Assembly (NCBI RefSeq): GCF_030345095.1
Contig: NZ_CP128360.1
Location: 1,488,001-1,552,000, forward strand
Direction: 5' to 3'
DNA: 64,000 nt
From: Solwaraspora sp. WMMA2056
Lineage (GTDB): Bacteria; Actinomycetota; Actinomycetes; Mycobacteriales; Micromonosporaceae
The notes beneath the pieces are model-generated. The model was not told the DNA's origin. It was given only the letters and a program-made list of their open reading frames with translations, and searched no databases. A program made the translations under genes and the position numbers. Shown piece after piece: positions 19,177-27,043 of this stretch; position 1 is the stretch's first letter, and each line of letters begins with the position of its first letter.

Positions 19177-19836
19177 GTGACGGGAGACACACCACGACCG
19201 GCCCCGATGCGTCGGGACTACCGCGACGCTCCCGAGCTGCGTCGCAGCGTTCTCGCCGCCGACTGGCACACCCAGTTCGCACGCTGGTTCGCCGAGGCGG
19301 TCGCGGCCGGAATCGCCGAGCCGAACGCGATGGTGCTCGCGACGGCGGACGCCGATGGCCGGCCGAGTACCCGGACGGTGCTGCTGAAAGGGTACGACGA
19401 GACCGGACTGATCTTCTTCACGAACTACCGGTCCCGAAAGGGTGGGCAGCTCGTCGCCAATCCCGCGGCGAGTCTGCTGTTTCCCTGGTACCCGATGTCG
19501 CGGCAGGTCGAGGTGTGCGGATCGGTGGTCCAGGTGCCCCGGGAGCAGACCGAGGCGTACTTCGCGACCCGGCCGCGCGGCTCCCAACTGGGAGCGTGGG
19601 CCAGCCCGCAGTCGCAGGTGGTGGCGGACCGCGCGGCGGTCGAGGCTGGTCTGGTCGAAGCGGACCGTCGGTTTCCCGGACCGTCGGCGGTGCCCCCGCC
19701 GCCACATTGGGGCGGGTTCCGGGTGGTGCCCGGGACGGTCGAGTTCTGGCAGGGCCGGGCCGGTCGACTGCACGACCGGTTCCGCTACCGTCGGGAGCCG
19801 ACCGGCGGCTGGTCGATCGAGCGGCTCGCGCCGTAG
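19177..19836 (+). CDS. pdxH: Pyridoxine/pyridoxamine 5'-phosphate oxidase
   Basis: 219 aa FMN enzyme making pyridoxal 5'-phosphate. Signatures: MRRDYRDAPELRRS N-terminus, STRTVLLKGYDETGLIFFTNYRSRKG (FMN binding), SRQVEVCGSV, RGSQLGAWASPQSQ, and the C-terminal WGGFRVVPGTVEFWQG and RLHDRFRYRR. The frame is open far upstream, but the GTG at 19177 follows AGGAGAGCGAC, an ideal ribosome site, and gives the expected length. The reading frame upstream is antisense to the citrate synthase gene. Confidence 0.95.
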   Translation: MTGDTPRPAPMRRDYRDAPELRRSVLAADWHTQFARWFAEAVAAGIAEPNAMVLATADADGRPSTRTVLLKGYDETGLIFFTNYRSRKGGQLVANPAASLLFPWYPMSRQVEVCGSVVQVPREQTEAYFATRPRGSQLGAWASPQSQVVADRAAVEAGLVEADRRFPGPSAVPPPPHWGGFRVVPGTVEFWQGRAGRLHDRFRYRREPTGGWSIERLAP

Positions 19837-19921
19837 AGCGACCTTTAATTTACGCTTAGCTGTTGTGGATCATGGGGTCGCGGGTGCGACGGTGCGTGGA
19901 TCGACCCGTTATCGTCGCCGC

Positions 19922-20872
19922 ATGGACAACGTCGATGCACGTCCGGGCCCACCGTCCGGAGCGCAGTGGACGATCACGGCACACGGACACGAGGCCGTCG
20001 TGGTCGAGGTGGGTGGCGGCCTGCGGGCCTACCGGGCCGGTGGATTCGACTACGTCGACTCCTACGCCGAGGACGAGCTCTGCGTGGGCGGCGCCGGCCA
20101 GGTGCTGATCCCCTGGCCGAACCGGATCCGGGACGGCCGCTACACCTTCGACGGCGTCGACCGGCAGTTGCACCTGTCGGAGCCATCCCGGCACACCGCT
20201 CTGCACGGCCTGGTCTGCTGGTTGCCCTGGCAGCTGGTGTCCAAGGCGGCCGACGAGGTGGTGGTCGGAGTGACGCTGCCCGCCACACCCGGGTACCCGT
20301 GGACGTTGGTGCTGCGTACCAGGTGGCAGGTCGGCGCGGACGGCCTGCGGGTGACCCACCAGGCGACCAACGCGAGTGCCGAGCCGGCACCGTTCGGCCT
20401 CGGGGTCCATCCGTACCTGCGGTTGCCGGACACCGACGCCGACGACACCGTCGTGCGGTTGCCGGCCCGCAGTCGGGTCCTGGTCGACGGCCGGTTGCTG
20501 CCGATCGGTACGGCGAAGGTGGCCGGCAGCGAGTTCGACTTCACCGCCGGTCGGCGGGTCGGCGCCACCGTGCTGGACACCGCCTTCGGCGACCTGGACC
20601 GCGATCCGTCCGGCGGATCGGCGGCCCGGCTGTCCACGACGGACGGTTCGGCGGCCGTGTCGATCTGGGCCGATCCGGCCTTCGGCTGGTGGCAACTGTT
20701 CAGCGGCGACACGTTCGCACCGCCGCGCTACCGCCGGTCGATCGCGGTGGAGCCGATGACCTGCCCGCCGGACGCGTTCCGGTCCGGCCGCGACCTGATC
20801 GTGCTGGCGCCGGCCGAGACCTGGCAGGCCAGCTGGGGCATCCGCCCCGAGGCTGGGCCGGGCGCGCGCTGA
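19922..20872 (+). CDS. Aldose 1-epimerase family protein
   Basis: 316 aa. Galactose-mutarotase-like beta-sandwich: IPWPNRIRDGRYTFDG, HTALHGLVCW (catalytic His), GLGVHPYLRL (second His) and IAVEPMTCPPDAF (catalytic Glu). It should interconvert alpha and beta anomers of a sugar; the substrate is not predictable. No signal peptide. The start ATG at 19922 has no Shine-Dalgarno, but TATCGT lies 6 nt upstream, so it may be leaderless. Its stop overlaps the next start (TGATG), coupling it to the nitroreductase. Confidence 0.9.
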   Translation: MDNVDARPGPPSGAQWTITAHGHEAVVVEVGGGLRAYRAGGFDYVDSYAEDELCVGGAGQVLIPWPNRIRDGRYTFDGVDRQLHLSEPSRHTALHGLVCWLPWQLVSKAADEVVVGVTLPATPGYPWTLVLRTRWQVGADGLRVTHQATNASAEPAPFGLGVHPYLRLPDTDADDTVVRLPARSRVLVDGRLLPIGTAKVAGSEFDFTAGRRVGATVLDTAFGDLDRDPSGGSAARLSTTDGSAAVSIWADPAFGWWQLFSGDTFAPPRYRRSIAVEPMTCPPDAFRSGRDLIVLAPAETWQASWGIRPEAGPGAR

Positions 20873-21492
20873 TGCAGCTGCGGGAGGTGATCCGCCGCCG
20901 GCGGATGGTGCGCAACTACGATCCGGACCGTCCGGTCCCACCCGAGGTCGTGCAGCGGCTGTTGGAGCACGCGATCCGGGCCCCGTCCGCCGGGTTCTCC
21001 CAGGGCTGGGGCTTCCTGGTGCTGGAGACCGCGGCCGACCGGGAGCTGTTCTGGACGGCGACGACGCCGGTCGCCGGGGATCCGGACACCGTGCGGCGCA
21101 GTCGCTGGTTGACCGGGATGAGCCGGGCCCCGCTGATCATCGTCCCGCACGCCAACCGGTCGGCCTATCTCGACCGGTACGCCCAACCGGACAAGGGCTG
21201 GACCGATCGGGACGAGGCCCGCTGGCCGGTGCCGTACTGGCACATCGACACCGGCTTCGCCGCGTTGCTGATGCTGCTGACCGCGGTCGACGAAGGGCTG
21301 GGCGCGTGTTTCTTCGGAATCCCGCCGGAACGCACGGACCACTACCGGGCGGCGTTCGGCGTACCGGAGGACTTCATCCCGATCGGCGCGGTGACCGTCG
21401 GCTACCGGGCACCGGACACCCGGTCGGCGTCGCTGCGCCGAGGGCGACGCCCGGTCGACGAGGTGGTCCACCGGGGGCGGTGGGGTGCCTAG
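20872..21492 (+). CDS. Nitroreductase family FMN oxidoreductase
   Basis: 206 aa. Nitroreductase-fold signatures: LREVIRRRRMVRNYDPDRPV (FMN-binding Arg cluster), ARPSAGFSQGWGFLVLE-like AIRAPSAGFSQ, and DTGFAALLMLLTAVDEGLGACFFGI followed by PIGAVTVGYRAPD. It should reduce an unknown substrate with NAD(P)H. Start overlaps the epimerase stop by one base. Confidence 0.9.
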   Translation: MQLREVIRRRRMVRNYDPDRPVPPEVVQRLLEHAIRAPSAGFSQGWGFLVLETAADRELFWTATTPVAGDPDTVRRSRWLTGMSRAPLIIVPHANRSAYLDRYAQPDKGWTDRDEARWPVPYWHIDTGFAALLMLLTAVDEGLGACFFGIPPERTDHYRAAFGVPEDFIPIGAVTVGYRAPDTRSASLRRGRRPVDEVVHRGRWGA

Positions 21493-21681
21493 TGCGGTGA
21501 AGCCGACAGCGAGGATCGGCCCGGTCGGTCGGACGAACTCGCTAGTCTGGCAGTCGCGCCGACGTACGGTGGCGGTCCGGCCCGGTGGTGTCCGACGGGT
21601 CGCGCCGGGTGACGGCGGCAGTGGCGAGGGGTTGTGAGTGGGCACATCGTTCGGTAGGCGACATGGGAGGAGCGCGCCGTC

Positions 21682-21993
21682 GTGATCTTCAAAGCGGTGC
21701 GGGACGGCCGTCCCTACCCGGAGCACGGGCTGACGCTCAAGCAGTGGGCCGAGATTCCACCCCGGCCGTTACGGCTGGATCAGTTGATCACCACCAAGCG
21801 TGAACTGGCACTGGACAAGCTCCTCGCCGAGGATTCGACCTTCTACGGGGATCTCTTTCCGCACGTCGTGCAGTGGAACGGCGCGCTCTACCTGGAGGAC
21901 GGCCTGCACCGGGCGTTGCGGGCCGCGCTGCAGCAGCGCAACCAGATCCACGCCCGGGTCTACCTGCTCGCCGCCGAGCGGCTCGCCGGCTGA
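21682..21993 (+). CDS. Small conserved actinobacterial protein, VapB-antitoxin-like
   Basis: 103 aa. Starts MIFKAVRDGRPYPEHGL and contains LRLDQLITTKRELALDKLLAEDSTFYGDLFPHVVQW and YLEDGLHRALRAALQQR. From memory, close homologues in streptomycetes are annotated as VapB-family antitoxins, but the sequence does not look like a ribbon-helix-helix or AbrB antitoxin and no PIN-domain toxin is adjacent. GTG start with GGGAGG at 10 nt. A -10-like TAGTCT is at 21543. The function is unknown. Confidence 0.75.
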   Translation: MIFKAVRDGRPYPEHGLTLKQWAEIPPRPLRLDQLITTKRELALDKLLAEDSTFYGDLFPHVVQWNGALYLEDGLHRALRAALQQRNQIHARVYLLAAERLAG

Positions 21994-22136
21994 GCGTGGT
22001 CGCGCCGGTCGGCGCGACCGGGTCGCCGGCTGACCCGGTGCGGGGCGGCTTGCGGATGCGCGTGTCGTACCGGGGTCGTACGGTGTGCCCAGACGACCCG
22101 ACCGTGGGCCGTCGTCTGGTGAGGACGGTGATCCAG

Positions 22137-22886
22137 ATGCCCCGTGACGGCGATGGCCACGCAGCGACCCGGGAGTTTCCGGAGTATTCGGGCGGTGGAG
22201 CGGATCCGCAGACCGCCGGTGGACCTCCTGCCGAGCCCCGCTCGGGCGGTTGGCGCCGGGGGATGTTCTGGGCGGCGGTCGCTGCCGGCCTGGTAGCGGT
22301 GCTGGCGCTGACCACCCAGGCCGCCGGCATGTTGCCCAGCTGGCGTAACCCCTTCGCGCAGGAGGAGACCGACCGCACCCAGCCGCCGGTGCTGCAGTCG
22401 ATCCAGGATCTGAGTCGGTTCGTCGCGGCGGAGGGCACCTTCCAGGTCGTCGTGGACCTGGAACAGGACCGACGGTACGTTCCGGACTTTCTGCTCAACG
22501 AACGTACCCTTTTTGTCGGTGTCGGCGCAGTCGAGGCATATGTTGATTTCGGGCAGATCGGCGAAGATGCGATCATTGTCGCTGAAGACGGTCTTTCCGC
22601 AGAAATTCGGTTGCCGGCACCGCAGTTGACCGATGCCGACCTGGACCTCGCCAACAGTTACGTCTTCGCCGAACAGCGCGGTCTGCTCAACCGACTCGGT
22701 GAGGTGTTCGGTGGGGACCCGAACCGGCAGCGACAGGTGTATCAGCTCGCCGAGGAGCGGATCGCGGCGGCCGCACGGGACAGTGGGATCGCCGAGCGGG
22801 CCGAGAACAACACCCGCAAGATGTTGGCCGGGCTGTTGCGTTCTCTGGGTTATGAAACGGTTACTGTAACGTTCGTGTCGCCCTGA
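22137..22886 (+). CDS. Membrane-anchored DUF4230-like protein
   Basis: 249 aa. A polar N-terminus (Pro/Gly rich, about 1-45) precedes one membrane helix (about 47-65, MFWAAVAAGLVAVLALTTQA), then an extracytoplasmic domain: LQSIQDLSRFVAAEGTFQVVVDLEQD, FLLNERTLFVGVGAVEAYVDF, EDGLSAEIRLPAPQLTDADLD, and a C-terminal helix-rich part with RKMLAGLLRSLGYETVTVTF. This pattern matches the DUF4230 family, function unknown. The frame is open upstream; ATG 22137 is preferred, with GAGG at 12 nt, though GTG 22128 is possible. The codon use from about 22490 to 22620 is less GC-rich at third positions than its neighbours. Confidence 0.82.
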   Translation: MPRDGDGHAATREFPEYSGGGADPQTAGGPPAEPRSGGWRRGMFWAAVAAGLVAVLALTTQAAGMLPSWRNPFAQEETDRTQPPVLQSIQDLSRFVAAEGTFQVVVDLEQDRRYVPDFLLNERTLFVGVGAVEAYVDFGQIGEDAIIVAEDGLSAEIRLPAPQLTDADLDLANSYVFAEQRGLLNRLGEVFGGDPNRQRQVYQLAEERIAAAARDSGIAERAENNTRKMLAGLLRSLGYETVTVTFVSP

Positions 22887-23181
22887 GTGGTGACGTCGAC
22901 CGACGGTCACTGGTGCGGTAGTAGCGCCGTGAGCTGCGCGATGATCGGCCAACGTGGTGCGAAACTTCCGCACAACTGGGTGACACCCTGAAAGGGTGGC
23001 GGCTCCGCGATCCGAATCATCCGCTGGGCCCGCGTTTCTTCACCGGGTCCGAGCGCGTGTCGGATGGCGGCCACGTTAGAGTGCAGCCGAAGGCCATTGT
23101 CGTAACGGCGCGCCGGCTGGACCGTCTTCCGTCGCGCGGCTGGCCTGATCGTGGGATCACTAGTTTTCGGGGGTATCACCC
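22887..23181 (+). other. Gene-free stretch upstream of the glycopolymer locus
   Basis: About 295 nt with no credible gene. It contains a hairpin GTGCG-AAACTTC-CGCAC-like element near 22956, a short terminator-like hairpin CACCCT/AGGGTG at 22984-22998 after the DUF4230-like gene, and a -10-like TAGTTT at 23161-23166 that would start transcription about 10 nt before the glycosyltransferase gene. A minus-strand reading frame here lacks coding character. Confidence 0.5.
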
Positions 23182-24396
23182 GTGCGCAGCGACCAGGTCG
23201 AGGTCACCGTCCTGCTTCCCTGCCTCAACGAGGCGGAGACCCTGGAGGTCTGCATCCGCAAGGCCCGCCAGGCGCTCGACGAGTTGGGCGTCCAGGGTGA
23301 GGTGCTGGTCAGCGACAACGGTTCCACCGACGGATCCCAGGAGATCGCGGTGCGGGCCGGCGCCCGGGTCTCGCATGCCCCGATCCGCGGCTACGGCGGT
23401 GCCCTGATCAACGGAATCGAGCAGGCCCGCGGTCAATACGTGATCATGGCGGACGCCGACGACTCCTATGACCTGTCCACGCTTGAGCCGTTCATTCAGG
23501 CGCTGCGTTCCGGTCACGACGTCGTCATGGGCAACCGCTTCCGGGGCGGCATCGCCCCAGGAGCCATGCCGTTCCTGCACCGCTACCTCGGCAACCCGGT
23601 GCTCTCCTGGCTCGGCCGGCGGCTGTTCAACCTGAAGGTCGGCGACTTCCACTGCGGCATCCGGGGGTTCAACCGGGACCGGATCCGGCAGCTGCAGCTG
23701 TGCATGCCGGGCATGGAGTTCGCCTCCGAGCTGGTGGTCCGGGCGGCGCTCAACGGATACGACATCGTCGAGGTGCCGACCACGCTCAGCCCGGACGGTC
23801 GCAGCCGCCCACCGCACCTGCGGACCTGGCGCGACGGCTGGCGGCACCTGCGTTTCCTGCTGGTCTTCGCGCCGCGCAAGACGCTGATCTGGCCAGGTTC
23901 GGCGCTGTTCATCCTCGGCCTGATCGGCACCGCGACCCTCGTTCTCGGCCCGCTCGTCGTCGCCGGCATCGGCTTCGACGTGAGCACCCTCGTCTACACC
24001 TGTCTCGCGATGCTGGTCGGCGCACAACTGCTGCTGTTCGGGGCGTTCGCGCTGATCTACGGCAGGTACGAGGGCATCACCAACCTGCAGCAGGCCGATC
24101 GCTGGGGTCGCTACATCCGGTTCGAGACCTGCACCGCCGGCGGCGTCGCGCTGATCCTGCTCGGCCTCGTCGGTACCATCGTCGCCGTCGCGACCTGGGG
24201 CGCGACCGGGTTCGGTGCCCAGGACGTGAGCGCCACGATGCGGGTGGTGCTGCCCTCCTCGACGGCGATCGGCCTGGGTGCCACACTCATCTTCGCCGGG
24301 CTCTTCTCCAGCCTGCTCAGCCTGCGACGGGTCTCCGCCGCAGTCGCCGACCAGGAGACCCCGTCGCCGAACACGCTGGCCGCGAGCGCCAACTGA
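23182..24396 (+). CDS. Polyprenyl-phosphate glycosyltransferase (GT2, DPM-like) with C-terminal membrane domain
   Basis: 404 aa. Residues 1-220 are a GT2 GT-A domain: VLLPCLNEAETL, VSDNGSTDGS, GYGGALINGIEQARG, DADDSYD (metal-binding DXD) and NRFRGGI. Residues about 235-385 hold four membrane helices. It probably loads a sugar from an NDP-sugar onto polyprenyl phosphate at the inner membrane, to supply lipid-linked donors to the next gene, an AftA-like transferase 63 bp downstream. GTG start beside GGGGG; no closer start fits better. Confidence 0.9.
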   Translation: MRSDQVEVTVLLPCLNEAETLEVCIRKARQALDELGVQGEVLVSDNGSTDGSQEIAVRAGARVSHAPIRGYGGALINGIEQARGQYVIMADADDSYDLSTLEPFIQALRSGHDVVMGNRFRGGIAPGAMPFLHRYLGNPVLSWLGRRLFNLKVGDFHCGIRGFNRDRIRQLQLCMPGMEFASELVVRAALNGYDIVEVPTTLSPDGRSRPPHLRTWRDGWRHLRFLLVFAPRKTLIWPGSALFILGLIGTATLVLGPLVVAGIGFDVSTLVYTCLAMLVGAQLLLFGAFALIYGRYEGITNLQQADRWGRYIRFETCTAGGVALILLGLVGTIVAVATWGATGFGAQDVSATMRVVLPSSTAIGLGATLIFAGLFSSLLSLRRVSAAVADQETPSPNTLAASAN

Positions 24397-24459
24397 GCGA
24401 GGCGGCCCGGGCCGGGCGCGGCGACCGAACCTGACAACGGCGACAGCTGACGGAGCACG

Positions 24460-26412
24460 ATGACTGTCGAGACAACCCCCGCCGATCTCGGCGAGGCGCC
24501 GGACGGGGCCCGGCCTGCGCCGGGCGTCGTGGCCACCGCTGCCGCCGACCGTACGGCTGCGACCCGGCGCGGACCTCGACAGCTGGGCGCGGCCCTGCGC
24601 CATCCCAGCCTCGTCGCGGTGCTGGTCTGGCTGCTCGCCACCCCGGTGGCATTCGTACTGCCCGGCATCGTCGGCAAGGACCCGTTCACCGTCGCCGGCC
24701 GCGCGTTGCCGGTGGCCGGTGGCCTGCTGCTGGTGTCGGCGGTGCTGGCCGCGGCGGCGGTCGCCCGTCGCTGGGTGCCTGCGGCGCTGGACGCCCTGGC
24801 CGGTGCCGCCGCCGGACTGGCCGGTGCCTGGCTGGTGCTGGTGCTACGGTCCGCGCTGTACGGCACCCCGTTCGGCTTCGGTGGCCTCAGCGGCGACATG
24901 CTGCGGATGAGCGCGTCGGTGACCCGCTACACGGTCACCACCGCCAGCGCGGACACCAACATCGTCGGGCTGCCGTCGGAGTACCCGCCGCTGTACGCCT
25001 GGCTGGTCGGCCGGGCCTCGGTGCTGCTCGACCAGCCCGCCTGGCGGTTGCTGGCCGACGCCGAGGTGCTGTTCATCTCCGCGTCACTGCTGGCCGGCTT
25101 CCTGCTGTGGCGTCGGCAGGCGGGGGCCTGGACCGCGTTCGCGATCTCCTGTGTCGCGGTGCTCGCCTGGTCCGACCCGCGCAAGGCGTACGAGGTCCTG
25201 GCGTTGGTGATCTTCATCCCCTGGGTGCTGGAGACCTTCGCCCGCCCGCCGCGCAACCGCCTGCACTGGCTGAGCTCCGGGTTGCTCGGGGGTCTGCTGG
25301 TCGTGCTCTACCAGGCCTGGCTGGTCTACGCCGCGCTCGGGCTGATGGTGATCATCGTGCTGGCGTGGCGGGCGGAGCCGGACCGCTGGGCGTACGTCCG
25401 CCGGCTGGCGGGCGTCGCCCTCGTCGCCACCGTCACCTCGTCCTGGTACGTGCTGCCGTACGGCTGGACCCTGCTCACCGACGGCGGTGGGCAGCTGGTC
25501 TCCGACCTGTACACCTCGCCGTACTACCTCTCCGGCCTGCTGCCGTTCCTGGACATCCAGTCCTCCGACGGCAGCAACATCCTGCTGCGGGCCCTGCAAC
25601 TGGTCGGCATGATCGGCCTCGTGTGGCTGCTGCGCCGCGCCTGGTGGGCGCCTCCGCTGCTGCTGATCGCCGGGGCCGCGTTCGCGTACCGACTGTTGTC
25701 GATGGTCCGTTTCCTGCTGACCGGGCACACCGCCTTCGCCCACTACACCGTGCGGCTGTACGGCGTGGTGCTGGCGATCGCCGGGGTGCTGACCCTGGTG
25801 CACGTCGTACCGCTGGTGCTGCGTCGGCTGCGGGTGGCGCCACCGGTCGGGCTGGTCGGCGCACCGCTCGCGGTACTGCTCGCCTGGGGTGTGACCGCCT
25901 ACACCGGGGCGTGGATGCCGCCGAGCAACGGGTCCGGCTCGTCCTACGCGACCGCCGCTCACGCCGAACCGCTGCCCGGCGGCGGCTACCCCCGGTACGC
26001 GCCGGCCAGCGGGCGCCCGGCCTGGTTCCCGGTCGAGCCGGTCCGCCTGGCCGTCGAGGAGGTCACCGGGCCGGACCCCGAACGGGTGACGGTGAGCGTC
26101 GACGAACGGCTCTTCTCCTACCTGCCGTGGCCCGGGTACCTCAGCAACGACCGTACCGCCGGCGGCACGCTCACCCATTGGGACGAGCGCAAGGCCGAGC
26201 TGACGGCCCTGGCCGCGCAGCGGGACCCGGCGGCCTTCGCCGCCGAGTCCGCCGCCACGGCGTACGGGCCGATCGACGTCTTCGTGCTCACCCGCGACGG
26301 CGACGACCTGATCTGGGAGGATCTGCGGTTCCAGCGCGCCCAGTTCGACGAGCGGTACTGGGCGGTCCGCGAGGATCTGCCGGCACAGGTGGCGGTCTTC
26401 GTCCGGCGGTGA
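24460..26412 (+). CDS. AftA-like (GT85-type) multipass arabinofuranosyltransferase candidate
   Basis: 650 aa. A soluble N-terminus (1-45) is followed by about eleven to thirteen membrane helices and an extracytoplasmic C-terminal domain (about 470-650). The first large loop, FGGLSGDMLRMSASVTRY then ASADTNIVGLPSEYPPLY, carries the Asp-rich GT-C signature seen in AftA, the enzyme that primes galactan with decaprenyl-phosphoarabinose in mycobacteria. The tail has a fold-like segment ERVTVSVDERLFSYLPWPGYLSND. Its donor is probably made by the upstream polyprenyl-phosphate transferase. The acceptor here is inferred only; arabinose is known in cell walls of Micromonosporaceae. Confidence 0.8.
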   Translation: MTVETTPADLGEAPDGARPAPGVVATAAADRTAATRRGPRQLGAALRHPSLVAVLVWLLATPVAFVLPGIVGKDPFTVAGRALPVAGGLLLVSAVLAAAAVARRWVPAALDALAGAAAGLAGAWLVLVLRSALYGTPFGFGGLSGDMLRMSASVTRYTVTTASADTNIVGLPSEYPPLYAWLVGRASVLLDQPAWRLLADAEVLFISASLLAGFLLWRRQAGAWTAFAISCVAVLAWSDPRKAYEVLALVIFIPWVLETFARPPRNRLHWLSSGLLGGLLVVLYQAWLVYAALGLMVIIVLAWRAEPDRWAYVRRLAGVALVATVTSSWYVLPYGWTLLTDGGGQLVSDLYTSPYYLSGLLPFLDIQSSDGSNILLRALQLVGMIGLVWLLRRAWWAPPLLLIAGAAFAYRLLSMVRFLLTGHTAFAHYTVRLYGVVLAIAGVLTLVHVVPLVLRRLRVAPPVGLVGAPLAVLLAWGVTAYTGAWMPPSNGSGSSYATAAHAEPLPGGGYPRYAPASGRPAWFPVEPVRLAVEEVTGPDPERVTVSVDERLFSYLPWPGYLSNDRTAGGTLTHWDERKAELTALAAQRDPAAFAAESAATAYGPIDVFVLTRDGDDLIWEDLRFQRAQFDERYWAVREDLPAQVAVFVRR

Positions 26413-26446
26413 CCGGGCCCAGGGTTCCGCCCGCCGGTGACCATGG

Positions 26447-26653
26447 TCAGTGCGAGGTGGCGAGGTACCGGTCCTCGTTCGGCATGATGATCCAGAGCGC
26501 CAGGTAGATGATCACCTGGGTGCCGGGCAGCAGTAGGGAGAGCAGGAACAGCAACCGGACCATCCCGGCCGAGATGCCGAACCGCCGGCCCAGGCCGGCG
26601 CAGACACCGGCGATCATCCGTCCGTCGCGGGGTCGTACCAGTTTGCGGCTCAT
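26447..26653 (-). CDS. PspC domain membrane protein
   Basis: 68 aa. MSRKLVRPRDGRMIAGVCAGLGRRFGI is the standard PspC signature, followed by a membrane helix about 30-60 (VRLLFLLSLLLPGTQVIIYLALWIIMP). Such stand-alone PspC proteins in actinobacteria have an unknown role; the E. coli relative senses membrane stress. ATG at 26653 has AAGGAG at 7 nt; a GTG at 26659 is poorer. It sits convergent to the AftA-like gene. Confidence 0.88.
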   Translation of the reverse strand: MSRKLVRPRDGRMIAGVCAGLGRRFGISAGMVRLLFLLSLLLPGTQVIIYLALWIIMPNEDRYLATSH

Positions 26654-26659
26654 CGCCAC

Positions 26660-27043
26660 GCTCCTTGTCCACTAGTCTCGGCTGCCCTGTCGGCTGCCGA
26701 CGGCTGTCGTCACGGTCGTGACCGCCAGCCATCTTCAACGGTAGGGGCGCCGTCGCCCGGCTCCATCAGTCCTGCGACGGATCGGCGACGGTGCCTCCCG
26801 TACGGGTCCTACCCTGATCCGATCAAGATCATCGCAGCCGGTCGATCGGGTCGGCTCCCGTCCGCGTCACCTGCCGGATGTGTGCGCTACCCGCCTTGTT
26901 CACCGACTGCTAACCTTGCCCGCGTCGTCCGCCCGGCGGTGTCCCCAACCGTCGGACAGGTGGTGTCGTCACGGGCCGCCGCTGGGCGACGCCACCCCTC
27001 GGAGCGCCCGGTCGCTCCCGGCTCGTACGACGGAAGCGCGGAT
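26660..27043 (+). other. Intergenic region before the CDP-alcohol transferase gene
   Basis: About 384 nt between divergent genes. It contains the PspC ribosome site, a -10-like TAACCT at 26911-26916 on the plus strand, and a GC-rich leader of about 120 nt. The reading frame from 26882 is open into the gene but lacks a ribosome site and conserved-looking sequence. No RNA gene was recognised. Confidence 0.45.

Noticed and set aside
22907-23179. Minus-strand 90-codon frame between DUF4230-like gene and GT2 gene
   Set aside because: No ribosome site, low third-position GC bias, no recognisable domain; promoter and hairpin signals occupy the same stretch.
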